From Paracoccus onchidii (lineage in GTDB: Bacteria > Pseudomonadota > Alphaproteobacteria > Rhodobacterales > Rhodobacteraceae), in the NCBI RefSeq assembly GCF_028294535.1, contig NZ_JAQBIE010000026.1, positions 1 to 51,612 of the forward strand: a DNA stretch of 51,612 nucleotides, read 5' to 3'. Positions 1 through 9,391 of the stretch are shown piece by piece. Positions within the stretch are counted from its first letter, which is position 1; every line of letters starts with the position of its first letter. Under the pieces are notes generated by a model. It was given only the letters and a program-made list of their open reading frames with translations, made no database searches and had not been told where the DNA came from. Position numbers and translations under genes: made by a program.

Positions 1-280
1 TATGGACGTCATCGGCGGCCACCACCAGGATCGCGCGGTCGGCGCCCATGGCCAGCGCGGTGCGCAGCGTTTCCTGCGCCTGCTTGACCCCGATGCTGAC
101 GGCCACGACCTCGGTCGCGACGCCCTTTTCCTTCAGCCGGATCGCCTCTTCGACCGCAATCTCGTCAAAGGGGTTCATCGACATCTTCACATTGGCCAGA
201 TCAACACCAGAACCATCAGCCTTAACGCGCGCCTTCACGTTGTAGTCAATAACGCGCTTGACCGGCACAACTACCTTCAT
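1..280 (-). CDS. etfB: Electron transfer flavoprotein beta subunit, N-terminal part (cut by window edge)
   Basis: The reverse strand encodes 93 residues starting [16 protein letters not shown] and continuing through [20 protein letters not shown] and [15 protein letters not shown], the conserved N-terminal half of EtfB (usual length about 250 residues). EtfB with EtfA forms the soluble FAD/AMP heterodimer that takes electrons from acyl-CoA, dimethylglycine and sarcosine dehydrogenases and passes them to ETF-ubiquinone oxidoreductase. The start is fixed by a strong GGAGG site just upstream of the ATG at 280. The gene follows the dimethylglycine-dehydrogenase-like gene on the same strand after 85 nt, so the two could be cotranscribed, although etfBA is normally a housekeeping pair. 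The C-terminal part lies outside the window. Confidence 0.93.
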   Translation of the reverse strand, partial: MKVVVPVKRVIDYNVKARVKADGSGVDLANVKMSMNPFDEIAVEEAIRLKEKGVATEVVAVSIGVKQAQETLRTALAMGADRAILVVAADDVH

Positions 281-308
281 CTTGCCTCCTTCGGGTGTAT
301 TTCCGACC

Positions 309-323
309 GGCGCCGCTGGCGCC
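309..323. repeat. Small GC hairpin between flavoprotein gene and etfB
   Basis: GGCGCC-GCT-GGCGCC is a perfect 6-bp stem with a 3-nt loop. It sits between the stop of the flavoprotein gene and the etfB ribosome binding site. There is no U-tract on either side, so it is not a classical terminator; it could modulate read-through into etfB. Confidence 0.35.
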
Positions 324-365
324 AGCTTGCGTGGTTGTGAGAATGCGCGGGGCCGGATCAACCGG

Positions 366-2789
366 TCAGGCGCGCATCAGACTGTTCTGCGGATCGTAGA
401 GGCAGGGATCGACAACGCTGGCCGCGATCGGTTCGCCGATCACCTCGACCGACAACTGCGTTCCGATCTGTGCGTATTGGGGTTCGACAAAGCCCATCGC
501 GATATTCTTGCCTGTGCGATAGCCCCATCCGGCCGAGGTCACGGTGCCGATGCATTTGCCATCAGACAGGATGCTGTCGCCGCCATGCGCCGGGGCGTGG
601 GAGCAATCCAGAACCATGCTGACGAATTTGCGACGCGGGCCTTTGGCCATCTGTGCAGTCAACGCGTCCTTGCCGATGAAACCGGGCTTGTCGGCTTTGA
701 CAAAACGCTCCAGCCCGCTTTCCATCGGATCGAATTCGGTGATCAGATCCGCTTTCCAGTGACGATAGCCCTTTTCCAGCCGCATCGATTCCACCGCATG
801 CGAGCCGAACAGACGCAAGCCATGCGTCTCACCCGCCTTGCGCAGCGCCAGATAGGCCGCGTAAAGCTGATTATTCGGGACGTGGATTTCATAGGCCAGT
901 TCGCCCGAGAAGCTGACAGACATCACCACCGCAGGTGCGATACCGACAAAGGCGTGCCGCACCGACAGCCAGGGGAAAGCCTGCGCTGACCAATCACCGC
1001 GCGAGGCCGCCGACAGCACATCGCGCGATTTCGGCCCCGCCAGCACGAGAATGGTCCAGTCACTGGTCAGCGATTTCAGTGAAACCGAACCGTCATCCGG
1101 CAAATGCTTTTGCAGCCAATCCATATCATGGAACTCGGACGCCGCAGCCGATCCATACCAGATTGTTTCCTGATCGAGATTGGCCAGCGTCGCCTCGGCC
1201 TTCACATTGCCATGATGGTTCAGCAGATAGCTGAGCCCGACCTTGCCGACCTTGCGCGTCACCCGCCCACAAGTCATCCTGTCCAGCCAGTCGCGTGCGC
1301 CGGGGCCGGTGATCTCGATCCGGTTGAAACCGTTCACCTCGGTCAAGCCGACGCCGGTCTGCACGGCCTTCACCTCTGCGCCGATGACATCGAAAGTCTC
1401 GTTGAACCGAAAGCTGTGGGTTTCATGGAAATCGGGGGTGGGCTTGATATAGGCGACCCGTTCCCAGCCGTTCACGACACCGAAATCCGCGCCCTCGGCC
1501 GCAAGCACCGGCGTCAGAGGGGTGGTCTTGATCGGGCGACCTGCGGGGCGGTGTTCATGTGGAAAGTGAAAGCGGAATTCGTTCTGGTAATCCTCGATCG
1601 CCTTAAGCGCAGTCAGTTCCACATTGCCATGGCCGGTAAAACGGCGCGGGTCGATGACCCAGGTGTCATAGCAGGCCTCGCCATGCACGATCTGCTGGGC
1701 CAGCAGCCAGCCATGGCCGCCGCCCTCGCCCAGACCGGCGCGCAGACCGATGATGCAAAAGGCGTTGCGCTTGCCCGGGATCGGGCCGACCAGCGGCGCA
1801 CCGTCAATGGTATAGGTGATCGGACCGTTCACGACAGTATGGATCCCCGTATCCATCAGCGCCGGCATCCGAGCGAAGGCGCCTTCCAGCACATCCATCA
1901 CCCGGTCCAGATCATCGGGGCACAGGGCGTTGACGAAATTCGGGTCGATGCCGTCCATGCCCCAGGTCTTGCAGTCCTGTTCATAGAACCCGACCAGCAG
2001 GCCATTTTTCTCCTGACGACAGTAGTAATCGCTGATCGGGCAGCGCAGCAGCGGCATCCGGTGCCCAGCATCTTCGATTGCCTTGATCGGTTCGGTCAGG
2101 AAATACTGATGCTCCATCGAGGCAACGGGGTGATGAACCCCCATCATCGCGCCGACTTCGTTCACCCGATAACCGCAGGCGTTCACAACGATCTCGCATC
2201 GAATATCGCCATGTTCGGTATGCACGGTCCAGCTGTCATCGCGGTGCTGGGTCAAGCCCGTCACCGGTGTGTTGCGATAGACCTCGGCCCCGGCCTGACG
2301 CGCGCGGCGGGCCAATGCCTGACACAACTGTGCCGGATCGATATCACCGTCCAGCGGGTCCCACAGCCCACCAATCAGGTTGTCCGTAGAAATCAGCGGG
2401 TGGCGGCGGGCGCATTCCTCGGCATCTATCAGTTCGAAATCGACGCCCATTCCCTTGGCGACGCTGATGAAATGGCGATAACCTTCCATCTGACGTTCGG
2501 TATTTGCCAAACGAATCCCGCCATCGGCGTGGTGATAGTTGATCGGATATTCGGGGTCTTCGGCAAGCTCCTTGTACAGCTTGATCGAATGGCTTTTCAG
2601 CCCGACCATGGTCTGCGTCGCACCGAAATTCGTCACCTGCGCGGCGGAATGCCAGGTTGTCCCCGAAGTCAGTTCGTTCCGTTCGACCAGAACGACATCG
2701 GTCCATCCCTCTTGCGTCAGGTGATACAGGGTTGAACATCCGGCAATGCCCCCACCGATCACCACCACACGCGTCTGACTTTTCATCAC
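366..2789 (-). CDS. FAD-dependent dimethylglycine/sarcosine dehydrogenase-like oxidoreductase (DAO + GcvT domains)
   Basis: This 807-residue protein has the DMGDH/SarDH architecture. An N-terminal FAD domain carries [11 protein letters not shown] at residues 9-19 and GTTWHSAA near residue 47, where the family's covalent flavin histidine sits. A central linker domain follows, and the C-terminal half is a GcvT-like tetrahydrofolate domain ([43 protein letters not shown]). Relatives oxidatively demethylate N-methylated glycines (glycine betaine breakdown), transfer the one-carbon unit to folate and hand electrons to ETF, which fits the etfB gene just downstream. Substrate choice (dimethylglycine, sarcosine or another N-methyl amine) cannot be read from sequence. 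Two ATGs lie in tandem at the start (2789 and 2786). A LysR gene is divergent. Confidence 0.88.
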   Translation of the reverse strand: MMKSQTRVVVIGGGIAGCSTLYHLTQEGWTDVVLVERNELTSGTTWHSAAQVTNFGATQTMVGLKSHSIKLYKELAEDPEYPINYHHADGGIRLANTERQMEGYRHFISVAKGMGVDFELIDAEECARRHPLISTDNLIGGLWDPLDGDIDPAQLCQALARRARQAGAEVYRNTPVTGLTQHRDDSWTVHTEHGDIRCEIVVNACGYRVNEVGAMMGVHHPVASMEHQYFLTEPIKAIEDAGHRMPLLRCPISDYYCRQEKNGLLVGFYEQDCKTWGMDGIDPNFVNALCPDDLDRVMDVLEGAFARMPALMDTGIHTVVNGPITYTIDGAPLVGPIPGKRNAFCIIGLRAGLGEGGGHGWLLAQQIVHGEACYDTWVIDPRRFTGHGNVELTALKAIEDYQNEFRFHFPHEHRPAGRPIKTTPLTPVLAAEGADFGVVNGWERVAYIKPTPDFHETHSFRFNETFDVIGAEVKAVQTGVGLTEVNGFNRIEITGPGARDWLDRMTCGRVTRKVGKVGLSYLLNHHGNVKAEATLANLDQETIWYGSAAASEFHDMDWLQKHLPDDGSVSLKSLTSDWTILVLAGPKSRDVLSAASRGDWSAQAFPWLSVRHAFVGIAPAVVMSVSFSGELAYEIHVPNNQLYAAYLALRKAGETHGLRLFGSHAVESMRLEKGYRHWKADLITEFDPMESGLERFVKADKPGFIGKDALTAQMAKGPRRKFVSMVLDCSHAPAHGGDSILSDGKCIGTVTSAGWGYRTGKNIAMGFVEPQYAQIGTQLSVEVIGEPIAASVVDPCLYDPQNSLMRA

Positions 2790-3081
2790 TACCTCTTGCC
2801 CAGAATATCGTCGCTTTGACTGCAGGTAACGGGCGGCGAGGGCCTTGGGTCAATCACGGTCATCAGTAGTTCAGGAAATCAGAACGACACACGCGCCAAA
2901 GGTGAACATCCTGCCACAGGATTATTCTGTGAACTTCCAATTACAATGCTGAAAACAATTTGAAAAATCATGGAATGCGCCTAACATGCCCCGATCGGGT
3001 GGTCCGGTCAAAACTGCCCAATAATTCGGCAAATTCTCCCGCATGCACCGCTGACCCGATTCCAGCAAAAAGGTACCGCAG
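2790..3081. promoter_or_regulatory. Divergent intergenic region with candidate LysR operator
   Basis: This 292-nt region lies between the flavoprotein gene (leftward) and a LysR gene (rightward), the usual arrangement for a LysR regulator controlling its divergent neighbour. At 2915-2931 it holds CACAG-N7-CTGTG, an interrupted dyad of LysR-box size. At 2990-2999 there is the perfect palindrome CCCGATCGGG. The stretch 2920-2980 is clearly more AT-rich than the surroundings, as expected for promoters. No open reading frame with coding character was seen here. Confidence 0.5.
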
Positions 3082-4092
3082 ATGTCGCGCACGGGTTCCA
3101 CATCCGAAAACCAGATGGCAACACAGGGCAAGCTCAGCCTGCGCAGTCTGCGGGTTTTTGTCGCAGTCGAGGAAACCGGTTCGGTGGCGGGTGCCGCGAA
3201 AAAACTGGGGATCAGCAAATCCAACGTCTCCCAGCAGGTTACCGCCATGGAGACCGGAATCGGCAGCAAGCTGTTTGATCGCACGCAAAAGCCGATTTCG
3301 CTGACACCCGTGGGTCAGGCGCTGGCCCTGCATGCACATCGCATCCTGACGACCGTTTCCATCGCCGAAGCCTCTTTGGCGGAACTGAACCTCGGCAGCC
3401 TGCCCCTGCTGAATTTCGCGATCATCGATGATCTGGACGCCTCGTTGACGCCCTCGCTTGCCGCGTCGATGCAGGCGCGCCTTCCGCGCTGCTTTATCCG
3501 AACCTTTTCGGGGCGGTCCGATCAGGTCACGGCAAGGCTGTTGTCCCGTGATGCCGATATTGCGGTGACCGCCATCATTCCCGCTGACATGCACAAGTTT
3601 CAGGTCCTGCAACTGCTGCGCGAGAAATTCGTGCTTGTCACCGCCCGTGGGGCCTATTCCAACAATCTCGACTGGCGAAGCCAGCTGGAGACGCTGCCTT
3701 TCATCCAGTATTCCGATGCCATGCCGATGGGGCGCATGGTGTCGGCGCATCTCAAGCGGTTGAGCGTCCAGTTCCCGCGCCGCTTCTCATTCGAGGCCAG
3801 CCGATCGGTCATCGCGACGGTTGCCAAGACCGGAGGCTGGACCCTGACAACACCACTGAGCCTGCTTGACTCGATCCGCTTTCGCGAAAGCATCGATATC
3901 TGGCCCCTGCCCTTTGCCGGGCTGTCACGGCAGATCTATCTGATTCACCGGCTTGAAGAACTGGGTTCGATGCCGGACTCGCTGGCGCAGCAATGTCGCA
4001 CATTGCTGCGCCAGGATGCGCTATCCGAATTTTCGCGGCTGGCGCCCCATCTGACCGATGCGATCGAGATCTATAACGAGACGCTGATCTGA
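3082..4092 (+). CDS. LysR-family transcriptional regulator
   Basis: This 336-residue protein has an N-terminal winged helix-turn-helix (LRSLRVFVAVEETGSVAGAA, KKLGISKSNVSQQVTAME, LFDRTQKPISLTPVGQAL; about residues 18-80). A LysR-type effector-binding domain of two alpha/beta lobes follows. It is divergent from the dimethylglycine-dehydrogenase-like gene, the likely target, and convergent with the isoaspartyl peptidase gene 17 nt away. The start at 3082 has an AGG element about 10 nt upstream. An internal ATG at 3115 is possible, but the family often has a short N-terminal extension. The effector is unknown. Confidence 0.88.
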   Translation: MSRTGSTSENQMATQGKLSLRSLRVFVAVEETGSVAGAAKKLGISKSNVSQQVTAMETGIGSKLFDRTQKPISLTPVGQALALHAHRILTTVSIAEASLAELNLGSLPLLNFAIIDDLDASLTPSLAASMQARLPRCFIRTFSGRSDQVTARLLSRDADIAVTAIIPADMHKFQVLQLLREKFVLVTARGAYSNNLDWRSQLETLPFIQYSDAMPMGRMVSAHLKRLSVQFPRRFSFEASRSVIATVAKTGGWTLTTPLSLLDSIRFRESIDIWPLPFAGLSRQIYLIHRLEELGSMPDSLAQQCRTLLRQDALSEFSRLAPHLTDAIEIYNETLI

Positions 4093-4109
4093 CAACGCGG
4101 TGCCATGGC

Positions 4110-5060
4110 TCAGACCGGGGGCTGGTCCCCGAAAATGGCTGTATGGATCTGGCCATCACGTCCGCACCAGGCCCGATACATTCCCGGACTGTTGAACGGC
4201 AGCACGATATTCCCGTCTGCGTCAACCGCAACCAGACCGCCAGATCCGCCACGCTGACCAAGTTCGGCCACGACATCACCTGCCGCACGGGCCAGATCCT
4301 GGCCGCCCCAGCGCATCCTGGCGTCGATTTCGTGGCCGGTTGCCCACCGGATGAAATATTCGCCATGTCCGGTCGCCGACATTGCCAATGTCTGGTCATC
4401 GGCCCATGTTCCGGCCCCGATCACAGGGCTGTCACCGACGCGTCCGGGCAGTTTCGCGGTCATGCCACCGGTCGATGTCGCTGCGGCAAGATGCCCCCCG
4501 GAATCGCAGGCCACAGCCCCGACCGTGCCATGTTTGCGCGCAGGATCGCCATCATCGGGCAGGTTCTGGCGGCGGCGCTCCAGCTCGGCCTCGAGCGACT
4601 GGCGCCGCACCTCTGTGCCGAACCAGTCGGCCGGCATCATCTCCAACCCGGCGGTGTCGCAGAAACGCGCCGCACCTTCGCCGCTCAGAAGAACATGTTC
4701 GGATTGTTCCATCACGGCGCGGGCGGCCAGAACCGGGTGCCTCGGACCACAGATCCCGGCGATCGCGCCGCATTCGCGGGTCGTGCCCTGCATCACCGCC
4801 GCATCCATTTCATGCGTCCGATCCGATGTGAACACCGCGCCACGCCCCGCATTGAACAATGGATCATCCTCAAGCGCCATCACGGCCGCGGTCACGGCAT
4901 CCAACGCCGAACCGCCCTGTTGAAGCAGATCAAGCCCGGCCGTCAGACATGCCCGCAAGGCGGCATGGTAATCGGCCTCCTGCTGCGGGGTGATCTTGCT
5001 GGGCAGAATGGTTCCGGCACCACCATGCAATGCGATAACGGGTGAAATCTTTGGGGACAA
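4110..5060 (-). CDS. iaaA: Isoaspartyl peptidase / L-asparaginase (Ntn-hydrolase, T2 family)
   Basis: This 316-residue plant-type asparaginase begins with VIALHGGAGTI and contains ALEDDPLFNAGRGAVF, both signatures of the family. The autocatalytic cleavage and nucleophile site is visible as KHGTVGAVACD: cleavage before Thr179 would expose the catalytic threonine of the beta subunit. The C-terminal part is shorter than in E. coli IaaA but retains VVAELGQRGGSGGLVAVD. Members hydrolyse beta-aspartyl (isoaspartyl) dipeptides and asparagine. It is the last gene of the minus-strand peptide operon, about 20 nt after the M55 peptidase gene, so a role in splitting isopeptide-linked dipeptides brought in by the transporter is the natural reading. 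Confidence 0.88.
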   Translation of the reverse strand: MSPKISPVIALHGGAGTILPSKITPQQEADYHAALRACLTAGLDLLQQGGSALDAVTAAVMALEDDPLFNAGRGAVFTSDRTHEMDAAVMQGTTRECGAIAGICGPRHPVLAARAVMEQSEHVLLSGEGAARFCDTAGLEMMPADWFGTEVRRQSLEAELERRRQNLPDDGDPARKHGTVGAVACDSGGHLAAATSTGGMTAKLPGRVGDSPVIGAGTWADDQTLAMSATGHGEYFIRWATGHEIDARMRWGGQDLARAAGDVVAELGQRGGSGGLVAVDADGNIVLPFNSPGMYRAWCGRDGQIHTAIFGDQPPV

Positions 5061-5081
5061 ACCTGGCCTCGGAATTGATTG

Positions 5082-5900
5082 TTAACGAACCGCAAAACTC
5101 ATTGCGGACAATGCGGTCATCCAGCCGATCACCTCGGCCATGCTGCCACAGTCAAAGGCAATGGTCATCGGATCGATGCGTGTCGCAGGGGGCAACACTT
5201 CGAACTGATCCGCGAGCACGGCCTTGGACATGACAAACTCTACCTGAAACGGCCCTTCGGGCCGTTTGGGGGGGCTGCGATCCTGACGGGACGCAGCGAC
5301 GCAAGCCGCTTTGCGCAGCAATGCCCTGGCCCGTTCAACGGACAGCTGACGGGCCGCCCGTTGACCAATGGCATGTTTGACCACTGCGAACTCGGCGTCG
5401 GGAAACAATGGCTTGTTTTCGTCGCGGGTCAGATCGTCACCCGACACCAAACCAACGGGAATGCCCAGTTCGGCGGCATAGGCGCCATAGATGGCCGGTT
5501 CTCCGCAGGGCACACCATTCACGCGTATCTCATGAAAGGCAAAGCCGTTTGTCGTATGGGCCAGAACGCCCCCGCCCCCCGCGCGCGAATGATGACCGAT
5601 CATGCAAAACAGATCAAAACCACCATCCAGCCCGCACGCCATGTTCATGGGTTTGGGTTTGCCCAGAATGACATCCGCCGCCGGATGCAGCATGTCCGGC
5701 AACAGATTGGTCATCGGACCGTGAGAGTCATTGACCAGAATCTCGGTCGCGCCGCCCTGCAACAACCCCTCGACGACGGCATTGACCTCTTGTGTCATCA
5801 AGACACGGGCCTTCTCGTATTCGGCGTTGCCTGCCTGACATTGCGCCGGAGAGACCACTCCGGCCACGCCCTCGATATCGGCAGAAATGTATACCCGCAT
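5082..5900 (-). CDS. M55-family D-aminopeptidase (DppA-type)
   Basis: This 272-residue protein matches the zinc D-aminopeptidase family of Bacillus DppA in length and motifs. It starts MRVYISADIEGVAGVV, with ligands Asp8 and Glu10, followed by ILVNDSHGPMTNLLP (His60) and MIGHHSRAG (His104). DppA is a decameric self-compartmentalised enzyme that removes N-terminal D-residues such as D-Ala from dipeptides and D-Ala-Gly-Gly. It lies directly behind the two dipeptide permease genes (9-nt gap) and before the isoaspartyl peptidase, the same partnership of peptidase and transporter as in the Bacillus dpp operon. The stretch 5229-5249 can fold into a 9-bp hairpin but is plainly coding. Confidence 0.88.
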   Translation of the reverse strand: MRVYISADIEGVAGVVSPAQCQAGNAEYEKARVLMTQEVNAVVEGLLQGGATEILVNDSHGPMTNLLPDMLHPAADVILGKPKPMNMACGLDGGFDLFCMIGHHSRAGGGGVLAHTTNGFAFHEIRVNGVPCGEPAIYGAYAAELGIPVGLVSGDDLTRDENKPLFPDAEFAVVKHAIGQRAARQLSVERARALLRKAACVAASRQDRSPPKRPEGPFQVEFVMSKAVLADQFEVLPPATRIDPMTIAFDCGSMAEVIGWMTALSAMSFAVR

Positions 5901-5909
5901 GACGCCCCC

Positions 5910-6794
5910 TCAGTGCGAGCGCAGCTTCGGGTCCAGCGCATCGCGCAGACCGTCGCCCAGCAGGTTGAAACCCAGCACCGTCAAAAAGATCGCCAGTCCG
6001 GGAAACAGCGTCAGATGATCCGCCACACCCATATAGGTGCGCCCATCCGCCAGCATCGCGCCCCATTCCGGCGAGGGCGGCTGCGCACCAAGACCAATGA
6101 ACGACAATGCGGCAGCCGTCAGGATCGAGGTGCCGATCCGCATCGAGAAATAGACAATCACATTCGGCAAGGTGCCAGGCAGGATGTGGCGCAACATGAT
6201 CACCCGGTCGGCGACCCCCACCGCACGCGCGGCATCCACATACACGGCCTGTTTCAGTTGCAGCGTCGTCCCGCGCGCCAGCCGCGCAAATACCGGCACA
6301 GAAAAGATCGCGACGGCATAGATCACGTTTGTAATCCCCGGCCCGAGGATCGCGATCACGGCAATCGCCAGCAAGATCCCGGGAAAGGCCAGCAACAGAT
6401 CACAGACCCGCATGACAAGGCTGTCGATCCAGCGCCCGTAAAAGCCGGCGATAATGCCCAATCCGACGCCACCGATCGCCCCCAACGTGACCGACAGAAA
6501 GCCGACGGCCAACGAAATCCGCGCACCCCAGATGATGCGGCTGAAAATATCGCGGCCATAGGTGTCGGTTCCGGCCCAATGCTGCGCGCTGGGACCCTGC
6601 AGGACGTTCACGTAATCAGGCTGGGTTGGATCGTAGGGCGCGATCCAGGGTGCAAACACTGCCGCACCGATCAGCAGGATCAGAAACCCCAATGCGACCA
6701 GCGCAACTTTCTGGCGCATGAAACGGCGCCAGAATTCCGCAAGGGGTTTGCGGGTCTTGCCGACCATATCCGTATTCGTGCTGAGCGTGCTCAT
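5910..6794 (-). CDS. Peptide ABC transporter permease, DppC type
   Basis: This 294-residue inner-membrane protein has a cytoplasmic N-terminus, a first membrane segment ([20 protein letters not shown]) and the oligopeptide-permease insertion region ([32 protein letters not shown]). The BPD permease core includes the EAA-type loop near [20 protein letters not shown] and ends with [15 protein letters not shown], diagnostic of DppC/OppC. Its ATG overlaps the stop of the DppB-type gene by 4 nt (ATGA), so the two are translationally coupled. It pairs with that permease and with the fused ATPase encoded upstream. Confidence 0.92.
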   Translation of the reverse strand: MSTLSTNTDMVGKTRKPLAEFWRRFMRQKVALVALGFLILLIGAAVFAPWIAPYDPTQPDYVNVLQGPSAQHWAGTDTYGRDIFSRIIWGARISLAVGFLSVTLGAIGGVGLGIIAGFYGRWIDSLVMRVCDLLLAFPGILLAIAVIAILGPGITNVIYAVAIFSVPVFARLARGTTLQLKQAVYVDAARAVGVADRVIMLRHILPGTLPNVIVYFSMRIGTSILTAAALSFIGLGAQPPSPEWGAMLADGRTYMGVADHLTLFPGLAIFLTVLGFNLLGDGLRDALDPKLRSH

Positions 6795-7711
6795 TTGTAG
6801 CGGATCTCCGGATTGGCAAAAACGTAAAGGATATCAACAAGCAGGTTGATGAAGATAAACTGAAGCGAGAACATCAGAACCAGCGCCTGAATAACCGGAT
6901 AGTCACGGTAGCTCACGGAATCGACCAACAGGCGCCCCACGCCGGGCCAGGCAAAGACGCTTTCGATGACAATCGAACCGCCCAGCAGAAAGCCGAACTG
7001 CAAACCCACCATCGTGATGATCGGGATCAGGGCGTTGCGCAGCGAATGCCGCCAGATGACCGACCGTTCAGGCACACCCTTGGCGCGGGCGGTCCGCACA
7101 TAATCTTCGCGTGCGATCTCGATAAAGGCCGAACGCGTGAACCGCGCCATGACGGCAGCCACACCAAGACCAAGCGTGAAGGACGGCATCAGGAAATGCT
7201 GCCATGTGCCATACCCCCCCGTCGGCAACCACCCCAGACGCACCGAAAACAGGTTGATCAACAACAGCCCAAGCCAGAATGGCGGAAAGGATATCCCCGA
7301 CACGGCCAGGATCATGCCCCCATAATCGGGCCATCGCCCGCGCTTGACGGCCGAAACCACGCCGATCAACAAACCGATCGCCACCGACCAGACCATCGCG
7401 AACAGGGTAAGCCAGACGGTCGGCATCAGGCGCATCCCGATCTCTTCGACCACCGGGCGGCGGGTTTTCAGCGACATCCCGAAATCACCCTGCAACGTAT
7501 TGCCGACATAGGTCAGAAACTGCTGTGGCAGTGGCTTGTCCAGCCCCAGTGCGGTCCGAACCGCGGCAACGTCCTGTGCGGTGGCCTCGGGGCCGGCGAC
7601 AAGGCGGGCCGGATCGCCGGGCAACAGATGCACAAAGGCAAAGACGGCGACCATCACCATCAGCACCACTGGGATCATGCCCGCAAGTCGTTTGATCAGA
7701 AAAGATAGCAT
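6791..7711 (-). CDS. Peptide ABC transporter permease, DppB type
   Basis: This 306-residue permease starts [20 protein letters not shown] and continues with [20 protein letters not shown], the classic DppB/OppB/NikB N-terminus. The EAA loop region reads [23 protein letters not shown], and the C-terminus [19 protein letters not shown] ends in ANPEIRYK. Six membrane segments are expected. The gene follows the binding-protein gene after a 113-nt gap that contains a strong hairpin, and overlaps the DppC-type gene by 4 nt. Its Shine-Dalgarno sequence is weak, consistent with lower translation than the binding protein. Confidence 0.92.
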   Translation of the reverse strand: MLSFLIKRLAGMIPVVLMVMVAVFAFVHLLPGDPARLVAGPEATAQDVAAVRTALGLDKPLPQQFLTYVGNTLQGDFGMSLKTRRPVVEEIGMRLMPTVWLTLFAMVWSVAIGLLIGVVSAVKRGRWPDYGGMILAVSGISFPPFWLGLLLINLFSVRLGWLPTGGYGTWQHFLMPSFTLGLGVAAVMARFTRSAFIEIAREDYVRTARAKGVPERSVIWRHSLRNALIPIITMVGLQFGFLLGGSIVIESVFAWPGVGRLLVDSVSYRDYPVIQALVLMFSLQFIFINLLVDILYVFANPEIRYK

Positions 7712-7792
7712 ATATGTGTCTCAACAAGGTCGGCGCGTCACCCGACATGTTGCCCGACCGGTTCCCGACCGGACGGGCGCGTGCCAGAATGC

Positions 7793-7815
7793 GGGAACGG
7801 GACGCGCCCGTTCCC
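7793..7815 (-). other. Strong hairpin just after the peptide-binding-protein gene
   Basis: GGGAACGGG and CCCGTTCCC form a perfect 9-bp stem around a 5-nt loop, starting 10 nt after the stop of the binding-protein gene. No U-run follows in the direction of transcription, so a rho-independent terminator is unlikely. Position and form fit a 3' stabilising or attenuating structure that keeps the binding-protein message more abundant than the downstream permease message. Confidence 0.6.
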
Positions 7816-7824
7816 CGCGACAGA

Positions 7825-9351
7825 TCATTCGGCGAAAGCCGCGTCTTCCAGAAGGAAACCGCGATCGGGCAGCATATGGACGCCGGTCACATCCGCCGTC
7901 TGCGCCGCGATCAGGTCGGCAACCCCGAGAAAGATCCAGGGCGCGCCATCCCATGCCAGCTTTTGCGCGGTTTCGTAGTATTTCGCGCGCTCTTCGGGAT
8001 CGGCGGTGCCAATGGCGCCGGTGATCGCTGCATCCAGTTCATCATTGGCATAATAGGCCACGTTGAACATCGAGGGCGGTGCATTTTCACCCAGCAACAG
8101 CGGACGAATACCCCAGTCGGCATCCCCGGTCGACGACGACCAGCCACCGTAATACATCTGCACCTCGGCATCTTCGGGGGATTCGATGGACCAGATGCGC
8201 TGCGCGGCAACACCGGCCTCAAGCGGAACAACATTCACGTCGACATTGATCTGCGCCAACTGCTGCTGGATGAACTGTACCGCACGCAGCGATTCCGTGT
8301 TGGAATTGGCCCAGATTTCGGTCGAGAACCCGTCCTCGTAACCGGCTTCGGCCATCAATTCGCGGGCGCGATCCAGATCGAATTCATATTCTCCGGCCTT
8401 CACATGGAAGGACAGACCACCCGGAATGATCGAATCCGCAGGCGAGCAAAGGCCGCTAAAGACGATCTGGCAAAACGCATCCTTGTCCACCGCATGGTTC
8501 AGCGCCTGACGGACCTTCTGATCGCCAAAAGGTTCCTTGTTGTTGTTCATCGCGACATAGTATTCGACGATGGAAGGCGAGGTCTCGACCTTCAGATCCT
8601 CGTTTTTCTCGACGACCTGCATCAATTCGGGCGGGAAGTTCGGAACGAACTGCGCTTCGCCGGTTTGCAGCATGGCCATCCGCGCACCCGATTCAGGCAC
8701 CGAACGGATGATCACGTTGTCAACCTTGGCCGGGCCCTTCCAATAATCATCGTTGCGCGCCACTTCCAATGTATCCGCGGCCCAGTTCTTGAACACGAAC
8801 GCGCCGGTGCCAACCGGATTGCGGGCGATGTCATCGCCATATTTTTCCAGCGCGGCAGGCGAAATGATCATCGCGCCGGGATGGGCCAGCGAAGCGATCA
8901 TGGCACCAAACGGCGCATCCAGCACCAGCTTGACGGTCAGGTCATCCACGACCTCGACCTCGCTGATCATTGATACCAGGCTGCGGCGCGACAGGTTGTT
9001 GTCCGGGTTGCGCAGGCGATCGAGGTTCACCTTGACGGCCGCCGCATTGAAATCGGTGCCGTCGTGGAACTTGACGCCTTCGCGCAACTTGATGGTGAAT
9101 TCGGTGGCGTCCGCGTTGCTTTCATAGCTTTCTGCCAACAGCGGGATCAGCTTCATGTCTTTGTCAAAGCCGAACAGACCCTGATAGATCAGCCGCAAAG
9201 AGGTCTGGGACAGCGTGTCGTTGACATTGCTGGGGTCAAGCCCGGTCAGGTTGTTCTGGATCGCAACCGTCAGATCCTTTGCCGAAACGGCGGCCGGGGC
9301 CAGCATCGCAACGCCAAGCGCCGATGACAGCAAGATGGATTTCAGTTTCAT
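7825..9351 (-). CDS. Periplasmic peptide-binding protein, SBP family 5 (DppA/OppA/GsiB type)
   Basis: This 508-residue protein has a Sec signal peptide (MKLKSILLSSALGVAMLAP, cleaved near AVSA-KDLTV). Family-5 features follow: LTGLDPSNVNDTLSQTSLRLIYQGLFGFD, YESNADATEFTIKLREGVKFHDGTDF, and YYVAMNNNKEPFGDQKVRQALNHAVDKDAF in the second lobe. Without a lipobox cysteine it is a soluble periplasmic protein. A good ribosome site (AAGGAG) precedes the ATG. It delivers peptides, or possibly glutathione-like or modified peptides, to the adjacent permeases. Gene order is ATPase, binding protein, permease B, permease C. Confidence 0.92.
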   Translation of the reverse strand: MKLKSILLSSALGVAMLAPAAVSAKDLTVAIQNNLTGLDPSNVNDTLSQTSLRLIYQGLFGFDKDMKLIPLLAESYESNADATEFTIKLREGVKFHDGTDFNAAAVKVNLDRLRNPDNNLSRRSLVSMISEVEVVDDLTVKLVLDAPFGAMIASLAHPGAMIISPAALEKYGDDIARNPVGTGAFVFKNWAADTLEVARNDDYWKGPAKVDNVIIRSVPESGARMAMLQTGEAQFVPNFPPELMQVVEKNEDLKVETSPSIVEYYVAMNNNKEPFGDQKVRQALNHAVDKDAFCQIVFSGLCSPADSIIPGGLSFHVKAGEYEFDLDRARELMAEAGYEDGFSTEIWANSNTESLRAVQFIQQQLAQINVDVNVVPLEAGVAAQRIWSIESPEDAEVQMYYGGWSSSTGDADWGIRPLLLGENAPPSMFNVAYYANDELDAAITGAIGTADPEERAKYYETAQKLAWDGAPWIFLGVADLIAAQTADVTGVHMLPDRGFLLEDAAFAE

Positions 9352-9391
9352 TTACCTCTCCTTAGTGTTGGATTTTCCGAAGTTCGGGCGA

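Noticed and set aside
1104..2735. Long open frame on the plus strand opposite the flavoprotein gene
   Set aside because: It is a shadow of the GC-rich antisense strand: no ribosome site, no family resemblance, composition of a mirror frame.
5229..5249. Perfect 9-bp hairpin AAACGGCCC-TTC-GGGCCGTTT resembling a terminator stem
   Set aside because: It lies within the M55 peptidase coding sequence, which keeps family-like sequence on both sides (RPEGPFQVEF), and no U-tract follows in the direction of transcription.
5079..6800. 573-codon plus-strand open frame opposite the M55 and DppC genes
   Set aside because: It spans two well-supported genes on the other strand and translates to His/Arg/Gln-rich low-complexity text, typical of an antisense shadow.
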